NCBI RefSeq assembly: GCF_014192575.1
Contig: NZ_JACHYC010000007.1
Coordinates: forward strand, 402,556 to 466,555
DNA length: 64,000 nt
Source: Variovorax sp. Sphag1AA
Lineage (GTDB): Bacteria > Pseudomonadota > Gammaproteobacteria > Burkholderiales > Burkholderiaceae_C
Reading direction: 5' to 3'
The stretch's first letter is position 1, and each line of letters opens with the position of its first letter. A program made the position numbers and the translations under genes. A model generated the notes under the pieces. That model searched no databases, was not told the origin of the DNA, and saw nothing but the letters and a program-made list of their open reading frames with translations. Below are positions 24,542-32,512 of the stretch, in pieces.

Positions 24542-26296
24542 ATGAAGAACGATCGTCTGCCGTTTCCCGCGGCTACAGAGCTGCTGGAGCTCCTCGACGA
24601 TGCGGCCATGGTCCCGGAAGTCCCTGCCGTATCGCTGCGGGCACTGCAGGAGAAGGTGTTGCAGCGCCGATTCAACCTGGCGGTGGTCGGCGAGTTCAAG
24701 CGCGGCAAGAGCACGCTGGTCAACGCATTGCTCGGTGCCGAGGTCTTGCCGATGGGAGTGCTGCCGCTCACGTCCGTCGTGACCTTGCTCGGGCATTCAA
24801 ACGAACCCGGAATCGAAGTGGAGTTCGAGAGCGGTGAAGTGCGCCAAGCGGGAATCGAGGATTTAGCTTCCTACGTGACGGAGGAAGGCAACCCCGGGAA
24901 CGCGAAGAACGTTCGCCAGGTGACAGTCGGCTATCCGGCGGCCTGGTTGTCGGAGGGAATTCGCCTGGTGGATACGCCTGGGTTAGGGTCGGTCCATCGT
25001 CACAACACCGAGGCGACGCGGCGCTTTCTGCCGGAGGCCGATGCCGTGATCTTCGTGGCATCCGTCGACCAACCACTTGGCAAAGCCGAACTCGACTTCA
25101 TCGTTGACATCCGCCGAAACGAGGGCCGGCTCTTCTACGTTCTCAACAAGATCGATCACCTGAGCGAGAGGGAGTTGTCCGAATCGGTGAGCTTTGTGCG
25201 AAGCGTTCTGTGTGACGCTTTGGGCGCGCCGGCGACAGTATTTCCTGTGTCTGCTCGACTGGCCCTAAGAGGAGCGACGGAAGGGGACGAGAGCGCTGTT
25301 CAGAGAAGCGGACTCCCGACGTTCACCTCGGAGCTGCGCCGCTTCCTCACAGAGGAACAGTCACGGACCTGGGTCCAATCGGTGCGGCGAAGACTGGCTC
25401 GGCTCCTGGAGCGGACGCGACTTTCCGTCGAGCTCGAACTGGCAGGGCTGTCGGATCCATTGAATCTCCTCAATGCCCGGTTGGCCCACCTCGAGACGGG
25501 GAAGCGTCGCAGTTTTCAGGCGCAGTCGGAGTTCCGTGCCGTGCTGGAGGAGGCCGGCCGTGTATTCGTCAAGCAGCAGCTAGAACCCGACCTCGCCGCG
25601 TTCGGGGAGACTCTGTCAGGCCAATTGGTCGATGCGCTCGATGCTTGGCATCGCGAGTTTCGATCCGCGGGCTCCCGACGTCTTCGGGCCGGGCTCGAAG
25701 AGGGGTCTATTGCCATGGTTCGTCAACGCTTTGACCAGTGGCGCGCTCAAGAGGAGAGTGTTGTCGATGATCTATGTGATCGGTTGCGCGAGCGCGTATC
25801 CCGGGAACGCACAGAGATTGTCGATGCACTCATGTGCAGCGCTGCGGAACTCTTCAGTGTTCCCCTTTCGAGGGGGGACGGTGAACCCATCGCGACGCAC
25901 GGGCCGCACTTCCAGTACAAGTTCTGGGAGCAGACCCCGAGTCTGTTCCTCATCACCGATGCGTTGGTCCGGATGCTTCCGCGCGCGCTGGGGCATCCAT
26001 TGATCCTGCGCCGCGCCCAGCGGCGCGCAATCGATCTCGTGGAAATGCAGGCCGGCAGGATGCGAAGCGCCTTTGAAGCCCGCATCAGGGACAGTATCGC
26101 CCTCCTGTTTCGCGAGATGGATCTGTTCCTGCGAGCGGCCGTGCGCGACATCGACGAGGCGATCGACAGAGGCAAGGCGCTACGAGATCTGGACGAAGTC
26201 AGGCTCGGCGCGCGACTGGAGTATTTGACGGCATGCAAGGCGAGGCTGCTGTCGATCCTTTCGCGCTGTGAGGCAGCCGAGCCGTCCCCGTCGTGA
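24542..26296 (+). CDS. Dynamin-like GTPase 2
   Basis: A 584-residue large GTPase starting at the ATG at 24542. G1 is GEFKRGKST (50-58), G3 DTPG (144-147) and G4 NKID (202-205), a more canonical set than in GTPase 1. The C-terminal half is helical with a hydrophobic ITDALVRMLPRALGHPLIL segment near residue 480 that may touch the membrane. It follows enolase 1 by 58 bases, last in unit e. Together with GTPase 1 in the divergent unit d it forms a probable bacterial dynamin pair induced by fluoride. Membrane remodelling or repair is inferred, not shown. Confidence 0.78.
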   Translation: MKNDRLPFPAATELLELLDDAAMVPEVPAVSLRALQEKVLQRRFNLAVVGEFKRGKSTLVNALLGAEVLPMGVLPLTSVVTLLGHSNEPGIEVEFESGEVRQAGIEDLASYVTEEGNPGNAKNVRQVTVGYPAAWLSEGIRLVDTPGLGSVHRHNTEATRRFLPEADAVIFVASVDQPLGKAELDFIVDIRRNEGRLFYVLNKIDHLSERELSESVSFVRSVLCDALGAPATVFPVSARLALRGATEGDESAVQRSGLPTFTSELRRFLTEEQSRTWVQSVRRRLARLLERTRLSVELELAGLSDPLNLLNARLAHLETGKRRSFQAQSEFRAVLEEAGRVFVKQQLEPDLAAFGETLSGQLVDALDAWHREFRSAGSRRLRAGLEEGSIAMVRQRFDQWRAQEESVVDDLCDRLRERVSRERTEIVDALMCSAAELFSVPLSRGDGEPIATHGPHFQYKFWEQTPSLFLITDALVRMLPRALGHPLILRRAQRRAIDLVEMQAGRMRSAFEARIRDSIALLFREMDLFLRAAVRDIDEAIDRGKALRDLDEVRLGARLEYLTACKARLLSILSRCEAAEPSPS

Positions 26297-26349
26297 TTCG
26301 TAGCCGAAGCTTCTGCAAGCTCTGAGTGCCCGTCCCTAGCGATGCCCGC

Positions 26350-26378
26350 TTGCACCGTAGATCACGGAGCCCTATAGT
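26350..26378 (+). promoter_or_regulatory. Sigma-70 promoter of unit f
   Basis: TTGCAC (26350-26355), 17 bases, TATAGT (26373-26378), directly before the aptamer. Confidence 0.75.
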
Positions 26379-26385
26379 GGTAACC

Positions 26386-26438
26386 GGAGATGGCATTCCT
26401 CCACCTTGTGAAACCGCCACACCGGCTGATGATGCCTG
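26386..26438 (+). ncRNA. Fluoride riboswitch f (crcB motif)
   Basis: GGAGATGGCATTCCTCC, AAACCGCC, GGCTGATGATGCC; pseudoknot GGCAT/ATGCC intact. Next comes a CACCCG-TT-CGGGTG hairpin and a possible 17-codon leader ORF (26470-26523, MNELTFFLPVIDSDRSA) of unknown meaning. It controls the ppa - eno2 - mutS-like pair. Confidence 0.92.
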
Positions 26439-26622
26439 TGCCACCCGTTCGGGTGTCAAGGTGTGTGCGGATGAATGAACTGACCTTCTTCCTCCCTGTG
26501 ATCGATTCGGATCGCAGTGCCTGAGTTGCCCGCGGCGGCAAGACTCCTCAGGCCTCCTCCCTGACTCTCGAACGATGTTCGTCGTCGCGCATCCGTGCGC
26601 GACAGGGACCAGGAGAAGCGAC

Positions 26623-27171
26623 ATGGGCATGCAGTTGGTCGACGCAGGGCGTGACGTCCCGCAAGAGTGCAACGTCGTGATCGAGATTCCGATGCTCGGC
26701 GCCCCCATCAAGTACGAGGTGGACAAGGCCACCGGCGCGGTCTTCGTGGATCGCTTCATGTCCACGGCCATGCACTACCCGTGCAACTACGGCTACATCC
26801 CCCGCACGCTCTGTCCGGACGGCGATCCGATGGACGTACTGGTGATCACGCCCGTGCCTCTGTCAACAGGTGTCGTCGTTCGCGCTCGCCCGATCGGGTT
26901 GCTCAAGATGGAGGACGAAAAGGGAGAGGACGTGAAGGTCCTCGCCGTCCCGGTGAGCGCGTCCAGCGCTCTGTACATCGCCGTCCAGGAGCCAAACGAT
27001 GTTCCGGCGCTGCAGCTCCAGCAGATAGCCCACTTCTTTGAGCACTACAAGGATCTGGAGCCCGGCAAGTGGGTCAAGCTCGGCGGATGGGCTGGTGCAC
27101 AAGAGGCACGTGACGAAGTCCTGCGAGCCGCTGCTGCCTACCAGGACTACCAGCGCCGCATGAGTATTTGA
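26623..27171 (+). CDS. ppa: Family I inorganic pyrophosphatase
   Basis: A 182-residue soluble pyrophosphatase; the ATG at 26623 has an AGGAGAAG ribosome site. Active-site residues are visible: E21 and K30 near the start, YGYIPRT, and DGDPMDVLV with D66, D68 and D71 as magnesium ligands. It hydrolyses PPi to drive biosynthesis. Fluoride strongly inhibits this family by replacing the nucleophilic water, and ppa is a known fluoride-riboswitch target. First gene of unit f, 64 bases before enolase 2. Confidence 0.95.
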   Translation: MGMQLVDAGRDVPQECNVVIEIPMLGAPIKYEVDKATGAVFVDRFMSTAMHYPCNYGYIPRTLCPDGDPMDVLVITPVPLSTGVVVRARPIGLLKMEDEKGEDVKVLAVPVSASSALYIAVQEPNDVPALQLQQIAHFFEHYKDLEPGKWVKLGGWAGAQEARDEVLRAAAAYQDYQRRMSI

Positions 27172-27235
27172 GGGCGAATCCTTCACCGCCCGACTACCCG
27201 TTCCACCAACCGCGAACTCGCAGGAGACACCCCCC

Positions 27236-28516
27236 ATGATCGATTGCATCGGCAGCATTCGTGCGATGGAGATTCTCGATTCGAGAGGCAACCCCACTGT
27301 GCGGGTGAGCGTCGTTTTGGACAGCGGAGCGCGAGGAACCTCCTCCGTCCCGGCGGGCGCGTCCATCGGCGTCAACGAGGCTGCTGAACTCCGAGATGGG
27401 GACATGTTTCGCTACCGCGGCAGGGGCGTACGCAAAGCCGTCGGGAACGTCAACGACGTGTTGGCGCCTGCCTTGATGGGCATGGATGTCACCCGCCAGG
27501 TGGAGATCGACGATGCGATGAGGGAGATCGACGGCACCGCCAACCTCGAACGCATGGGCGCGAACGCAGTCCTCGCGGTGTCCCAGGCTTGCGCCGTCGC
27601 CGCTGCGGCCTCCAACGGAGTTCCGCTCTACACCTATCTCGGTGGCAAGGACGCGGTGCGATTGCCGATGCCGATGATCAACGTGATCAACGGAGGCAAG
27701 CATGCCGACAGCAGTCTCGACATGCAGGAGTTCATGATCGTGCCGATCGGAGCACCCAGCTTCTCGGAAGCGCTTCGCTATGGCGTGGAGATATTCCACG
27801 CACTCGCGCGGATCCTCGGCACGCGAGGCTACACGAGCGCAGTCGGTGACGAAGGCGGCTTCGCTCCGCTTCTGACGAGCAATGAGGAGGCCTTCGACCT
27901 CATCATGGAAGCAATCGTCGCGGCCGGCTATCGGCCCGGAGTGGACATCTGCCTCGCACTCGATGCCGCGGCGGCCTCGTTCTTCCGGGATGGCAACTAT
28001 TGGCTCTCTCGGACAGGTTACCGGTCCAAAACGAGCGTGCAGCTGATCGAGCTCTACCAGCAGTGGGTCCACAAGTATCCGATCGTCTCGATCGAGGACG
28101 GGATCGCCGAGAGCGATCCGGCGGGCTTGAGAGAGCTCATGACCGCACTGGGACATCAGATCCAGATCATGGGCGACGACCTAGTCGTGACCAACCCGGA
28201 GTTCATCGCCCGAGCCATCGAACAGGGCAGCTGCAACGCTGCGCTCATCAAGCTCAACCAGATCGGCACGGTGAGCGCCGCGATCGCAGCCGTCGAGCTG
28301 TGCTGCCGTGCCCATTGGCACTATGCCGTGGCGCACCGTTCCGGCGAGACGGAGGACACCTTCATTGCGGATTTTGCGGTCGCCATGAACGCGAGTCACA
28401 TCAAGACGGGCTCCGTGTGTCGGGGCGAGCGAACCGCGAAATACAACCGCCTGCTCGAGATTGAAGGGGAGCTGGGCGCCCGAGCCCTCTTCGGACACGA
28501 CGCGAGGAGCCGCTGA
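27236..28516 (+). CDS. eno: Enolase (copy 2) with altered mobile loop
   Basis: A 426-residue enolase. The metal-ligand regions (ALDAAA, SIEDGIAES, GDDLVVTN) and catalytic LIKLNQIG and GDEGGFAP are kept. The mobile loop reads PAGASIG (39-45) in place of PSGASTG, so S40 is alanine and T44 isoleucine, and the following H is N (GVNEA). SHRSGET is AHRSGET. The loop closes over the second magnesium where fluoride and phosphate bind in the inhibited enzyme. Reduced fluoride sensitivity is therefore a reasonable hypothesis. Its stop overlaps the next ATG. Confidence 0.93.
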   Translation: MIDCIGSIRAMEILDSRGNPTVRVSVVLDSGARGTSSVPAGASIGVNEAAELRDGDMFRYRGRGVRKAVGNVNDVLAPALMGMDVTRQVEIDDAMREIDGTANLERMGANAVLAVSQACAVAAAASNGVPLYTYLGGKDAVRLPMPMINVINGGKHADSSLDMQEFMIVPIGAPSFSEALRYGVEIFHALARILGTRGYTSAVGDEGGFAPLLTSNEEAFDLIMEAIVAAGYRPGVDICLALDAAAASFFRDGNYWLSRTGYRSKTSVQLIELYQQWVHKYPIVSIEDGIAESDPAGLRELMTALGHQIQIMGDDLVVTNPEFIARAIEQGSCNAALIKLNQIGTVSAAIAAVELCCRAHWHYAVAHRSGETEDTFIADFAVAMNASHIKTGSVCRGERTAKYNRLLEIEGELGARALFGHDARSR

Positions 28517-30150
28517 TGTTGCGAGCCATCCCTTCTGATGAGCCATCCACATCGGTCGAAGTGAAGAAGGTCGAGGACGCTCAGCGGGCGGATGAGATAC
28601 CGAAGGAAGCTGGTGTGTCTGTGGAGTTCGAAAGCATCCTGTACCCTGGGCACATGAAATCGGGCAAAGAACCGCGCGACGCGCCGGAGTTCTTCCACGA
28701 CCTCAACCTCGATCAGATCGTGCAGTCGATCACGGCGGAATGGCAGGAATACGACCTCGGGCCATTCTTCTACTTCAAGCTGGACGACCTTGCCACGATC
28801 ACCTATCGACAGGAGATCATGAAGGACCTGCAGTCCGAGTCGCTCATGCAAGCGGTCAGGGCTTTCGGTCAAAAAATGCGTTCGGTGCGCGAGCTTCTGA
28901 CGCAGATGGGAAAGTTGCACTACAGGTACGAGAAGGAGCGATGGTTCGTGAGAGCCGTCCAAGCCTATGGCCTCGCCGTGGAAGAGTTTGCGCGGGCGCT
29001 ATCGACGCTTGAGTTCTGCTCGGACGGCATGCGGACGTTCCACGAATACCTTGCTGGCTATGCAGTGAGCGACGCCTACCGGTCCCTTGTCGTTGAGGCG
29101 GGCGAGGTCATCAAGGGTCTCTCCGCCATCCAGTACACGCTCTTGATCCGGGGACTCACGGTGACGGTGCGGAACTACGATGCCGAGCCTGACTACAGCG
29201 CTGAGGTGGAACACACCTTCGAGAAATTCCGGCGAGGTGCGGTGAAGGACTATCGGGCCAAGTTTTCGAGCTGGGTAGGTCTGAACCACATCGAGGCCCA
29301 GGTCCTCGATCAGGTCGCCCTGCTGAATCCGGCGGCTTTCGGGGCTTTGGACGGGTTCTGGTCCGGACATCAGGACTACCTTGATCCGGTGCTTTCCCGG
29401 TTCGATCGAGAGATCCACTTCTATGTCTCCTACCTCTCTTACATCGCCCGGTTTCGCCAGGCGGGCCTGAGCCTTTGCTACCCGAGTCTGAGTCGAGACA
29501 ATGAAATCGTCAGTCGGGAGTCGTTCGATCTTGCATTGGCCGGGAAGCTCATCAAGGAGCAGAAGCAGATCGTGTGCAACGATTTCGAGCTGCATGGCTC
29601 AGAGCGCGTGCTGGTTGTCTCCGGGCCGAACAACGGCGGAAAGACGACCCTTGCTCGCACGTTCGGACAGTTGCACTACCTGGCATGCCTGGGCTGCCAG
29701 GTCCCCGGAACGGAGGCGAAGCTCCTCTTCTTCGATCGGCTCTTCACGCACTTCGAGCGAGCCGAAGACATCCGGAACTTGCGAGGGAAGCTCCAGGACG
29801 ACCTGGTCCGAATCCATCGGATTCTGCAGAACGCTACGCCCGACAGCCTCGTGATCATGAACGAGATCTTCTCGTCGACCACGCTCAAGGATGCCGTCTA
29901 CCTTGGGCGCAAGGTGTTCGAGAGCATCTCTCGCCTCGATCTGGTCGCCGTGTGCGTCACGTTCCTCGACGAACTTGCGGCCTTTGACTTCAAGACGGTG
30001 AGCATGGTCAGTACCGTGGACCCTGACGACGTATCGATCCGGACTTACAAGCTCGAGCGGCGGCCGGCGGACGGTCTTTCCTACGCGCTGGCGATTGCAC
30101 AGAAATACGGCGTGACGTTCGAACGCCTCAAGAAGCGGGTGATGCCATGA
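28516..30150 (+). CDS. MutS-like ATPase A
   Basis: A 544-residue protein. The C-terminal third is a MutS/ABC-type ATPase with Walker A GPNNGGKTT (about 370-378), and a Walker B region reading VIMNEIFSSTT, where N stands for the usual aspartate before the catalytic E. The N-terminal part lacks the mismatch-binding domain and is helical, like the MutS core and clamp. Its ATG overlaps the enolase 2 stop (TGATG), so it is coupled. MutS-like genes are reported behind fluoride riboswitches, but their role there is unknown; mismatch repair is doubtful. Confidence 0.8.
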   Translation: MLRAIPSDEPSTSVEVKKVEDAQRADEIPKEAGVSVEFESILYPGHMKSGKEPRDAPEFFHDLNLDQIVQSITAEWQEYDLGPFFYFKLDDLATITYRQEIMKDLQSESLMQAVRAFGQKMRSVRELLTQMGKLHYRYEKERWFVRAVQAYGLAVEEFARALSTLEFCSDGMRTFHEYLAGYAVSDAYRSLVVEAGEVIKGLSAIQYTLLIRGLTVTVRNYDAEPDYSAEVEHTFEKFRRGAVKDYRAKFSSWVGLNHIEAQVLDQVALLNPAAFGALDGFWSGHQDYLDPVLSRFDREIHFYVSYLSYIARFRQAGLSLCYPSLSRDNEIVSRESFDLALAGKLIKEQKQIVCNDFELHGSERVLVVSGPNNGGKTTLARTFGQLHYLACLGCQVPGTEAKLLFFDRLFTHFERAEDIRNLRGKLQDDLVRIHRILQNATPDSLVIMNEIFSSTTLKDAVYLGRKVFESISRLDLVAVCVTFLDELAAFDFKTVSMVSTVDPDDVSIRTYKLERRPADGLSYALAIAQKYGVTFERLKKRVMP

Positions 30151-31676
30151 AAGCGCTCCTCATGCATGCCGAGCAGGATTTCGATCCCGAACAGAGTCCG
30201 CCAGCGAACGAGGCCGAGCTGATCCAGGATCTCGAGCTCTCGACGTTGTTGAGCGCGATGGCCGGCGAAGATCCGTTCCTGCTGAACGTGTCGCGCAAGG
30301 CGCTCGTCTGCTCTGCGCAGAATGACATTGGAACCATCATCTATCGGCAGGAGGTCCTGTTTGATGCGGCCAGGAACCCCGCCTTGGTTCGAGAGCTCTA
30401 CGAGCTCGCGATCGAAGCCATCGAGGGCAAGAGGAAGTCGCACTTCGGCGTCTTCAGCAACTACCCGAGCGGGATCCTCAGCGGCGCGATCGATGTGATG
30501 GTGATGTTCATGGGCGTGCTCACCAGGCTGAGGGTCATGTCCGAGGCGTATTCCAAGCGCTTCCGCTCGCGCGGCTTCAGGAAGCTCTTCGCGATGATCG
30601 AGCGGGAGTTCAGCGACGAGTATTTCGTGGAGGTCCAAAGGCATCTGCGCGAGCTCAAGTTCAACTCGGGCGTCCTGATCAGCGCGCGATTGGGCGACGG
30701 GAATCAAGGGGTGGACCATGTGTTGAGGCACCCTCGCGGCAGGCCTCCCAACTGGTTCGAGCGGCTGCTGGGTAAGGGCGGACCGGCCTTCAGTTTTCAG
30801 CTGGCCGAGCGGGATGAGGGCGGGGCGAGGATTCTCTCCGAGATACGGGACCGTGGAATCACCCTGGTCGCGAACGCGATGGCCCAGTCGATGGACCACA
30901 TCCTGAGCTTCTTCGAGATGCTTCGAACCGAGGTGGGCTTCTACGTGTGCTGCCTCAACCTGCGTGACAGGATGGAAACGATGGGGGCCGTGACGTGCCT
31001 TCCCGAACCGCACGCGGCTGGCTCGCGCGAGCTGTCCTTCGAAGACCTCTATGACGTGTGCCTCGCGCTGAACATGGGCAAGGCGATCGTCGGCAACACC
31101 CTCGACACGGATCACAAGAGCCTCTTCGTGATCACCGGCGCGAACCAAGGTGGGAAGTCGAGTTTCCTGCGCAGCATCGGTCTCGCTCAGGTGATGATGC
31201 AGTCCGGCATGTTCGTCGCAGGTCGAGCATTCGCCGCGGAACTGTGCTCAGGGGTCTTCACCCACTACAAGCGGGAGGAGGACGCCACGATGAACAGCGG
31301 CAAGCTCGACGAGGAGCTCGTCAGAATGAGCGCCATTGCAGACGCCGTCCATACCGGTGCGCTGGTGCTCTTCAACGAATCCTTCGCATCGACGAATGAG
31401 CGCGAAGGCTCCGAGGTCGCCCGGCAGATCGTGAACGCGTTGCTCGATCGCTATGTCAAGGTGTTCTATGTGACGCACATGTTCGAACTCGCCAATGGGT
31501 TCTTCGTTCAGGCAAGAAGCGACGCCATCTTCCTGCGGGCGGAGCGGCGTGACGACGGCAGTCGATCCTTCAAGCTCTCCGAAGGGGAGCCGCTGGCGAC
31601 GAGTCACGGGGAGGATCTCTACGAAGAGATCTTCGAACGGGAATCGAGTGCCGAGGAACCGGCGGCGGTGCCCTGA
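30147..31676 (+). CDS. MutS-like ATPase B
   Basis: A 509-residue paralogue of the preceding gene, overlapping it by four bases. Walker A is GANQGGKSS near residue 331, and Walker B reads VLFNESFASTN, again with N before the E; the signature STNEREGS follows. Like its neighbour it has no mismatch-recognition domain. Two adjacent, coupled MutS-like proteins suggest a heterodimer. It is the last gene of the fluoride-controlled unit f. Possible substrates are nucleic acids or another large assembly; nothing in the sequence decides this. Confidence 0.8.
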   Translation: MKALLMHAEQDFDPEQSPPANEAELIQDLELSTLLSAMAGEDPFLLNVSRKALVCSAQNDIGTIIYRQEVLFDAARNPALVRELYELAIEAIEGKRKSHFGVFSNYPSGILSGAIDVMVMFMGVLTRLRVMSEAYSKRFRSRGFRKLFAMIEREFSDEYFVEVQRHLRELKFNSGVLISARLGDGNQGVDHVLRHPRGRPPNWFERLLGKGGPAFSFQLAERDEGGARILSEIRDRGITLVANAMAQSMDHILSFFEMLRTEVGFYVCCLNLRDRMETMGAVTCLPEPHAAGSRELSFEDLYDVCLALNMGKAIVGNTLDTDHKSLFVITGANQGGKSSFLRSIGLAQVMMQSGMFVAGRAFAAELCSGVFTHYKREEDATMNSGKLDEELVRMSAIADAVHTGALVLFNESFASTNEREGSEVARQIVNALLDRYVKVFYVTHMFELANGFFVQARSDAIFLRAERRDDGSRSFKLSEGEPLATSHGEDLYEEIFERESSAEEPAAVP

Positions 31677-31722
31677 TATGCCGTCGATCGGGGGACAGTC
31701 GGACCGCTGATTGCCGCGTAAG

Positions 31723-31986
31723 CTACAAGCCGGGGCCCGAAAGGCAGATGCCGTCCCCGCTGGCCTCGGTGACATCGCAATCGGATTCGCTTTGCGTCTG
31801 ATCGTAGATCGCCGCACCTTCCACAAAGCGGACGACATGCCATGACGAGGCGACTCCTTGGGGAACGCTGCCACTGATGGCGAGCATCGTCAGCGCCCAT
31901 GCGCCAAGGGCAACGAGCAGCTGCGTGTTTTCTTGAAGCCAGTCGCGAAAGGTTGGCTCAGGCGGTAGGTTTCGCACGGTCAGCAT
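31723..31986 (-). CDS. Small single-span membrane protein under fluoride riboswitch g
   Basis: An 87-residue protein I do not recognise. It begins with a short polar stretch containing LPPEPTFRDWLQENTQ, then one hydrophobic helix (LLVALGAWALTMLAIS), then an acidic tail with two cysteines. The ATG at 31986 has GGAGG six bases upstream, better than the GTG three bases earlier. It is the only gene of its unit, about 150 bases after riboswitch g. Such tight dedication to a fluoride aptamer makes it a candidate new fluoride-response protein. Confidence 0.6.
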   Translation of the reverse strand: MLTVRNLPPEPTFRDWLQENTQLLVALGAWALTMLAISGSVPQGVASSWHVVRFVEGAAIYDQTQSESDCDVTEASGDGICLSGPGL

Positions 31987-32136
31987 CACGCGCCTCCGCT
32001 GCGTGACATCCGGCGGCCGAAGATGATTCGTTGACTACGTGGCATCGGTCGTATTCCTCTCGAACTTGCGAGGTTGACCGATGAGCGAGGGTGTATGTGC
32101 GCGGACACCTACAGCCCCCGACATCAGTCAGTAGGT

Positions 32137-32191
32137 GTAGGCATCATCAGCCGCACCAATTTGCGGCGGTTCATGGAGGAATGCCATCTCC
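32137..32191 (-). ncRNA. Fluoride riboswitch g (crcB motif)
   Basis: Minus strand: GGAGATGGCATTCCTCC, AACCGCC, a longer second stem (GCAAATTGGTGC), GGCTGATGATGCCTAC. Pseudoknot intact. CCTAC pairs with GTAGG downstream, without a U-run. Its promoter is weak (TGGCGA, 17 bases, TACCCT). Confidence 0.9.
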
Positions 32192-32256
32192 AGTCAGAGG
32201 AGGGTACCACCCCGCCACAGTGTTCGCCATAGGGCTCACTACTTGCGAGCGGGTCC

Positions 32257-32285
32257 TTGATGTCCTCATGCCAGACCCCTATAGT
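32257..32285 (+). promoter_or_regulatory. Sigma-70 promoter of unit h
   Basis: TTGATG (32257-32262), 17 bases, TATAGT (32280-32285), seven bases before the aptamer. Confidence 0.7.
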
Positions 32286-32292
32286 CATCGGT

Positions 32293-32345
32293 GGAGATGG
32301 CATTCCTCCGCATTCCAAACCGCCGCCCCGGCTGATGATGCCTAC
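32293..32345 (+). ncRNA. Fluoride riboswitch h (crcB motif)
   Basis: GGAGATGGCATTCCTCC, AAACCGCC, GGCTGATGATGCCTAC; pseudoknot GGCAT/ATGCC intact. CCTAC pairs with GTAGG at 32363-32370 in an alternative hairpin. It controls the cyclopropane fatty acid synthase gene. Confidence 0.92.
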
Positions 32346-32512
32346 ATGACCCGTGACTGGGTGTGTAGGTACGCGCGGAGAGTTCTCCTCTTGCGTTGAG
32401 CGTCAGGATGCCAGCCTAGCTGGCGTCTTCATCGCGGCGAATCAGCGCGCAGGTCTTCGCATTCCTTCCTCCGGTCCTAACAACCGCGCAGGGCGCGGTG
32501 CTGGGAAAGAGA

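Larger units (their letters stand above)
31990..32512. other. Divergent regulatory region with two fluoride riboswitches
   Basis: No gene. It holds riboswitches g (minus) and h (plus) with their back-to-back promoters between about 32137 and 32345. The remaining stretches are leader sequence to the small membrane protein and to the cfa gene. Confidence 0.7.
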
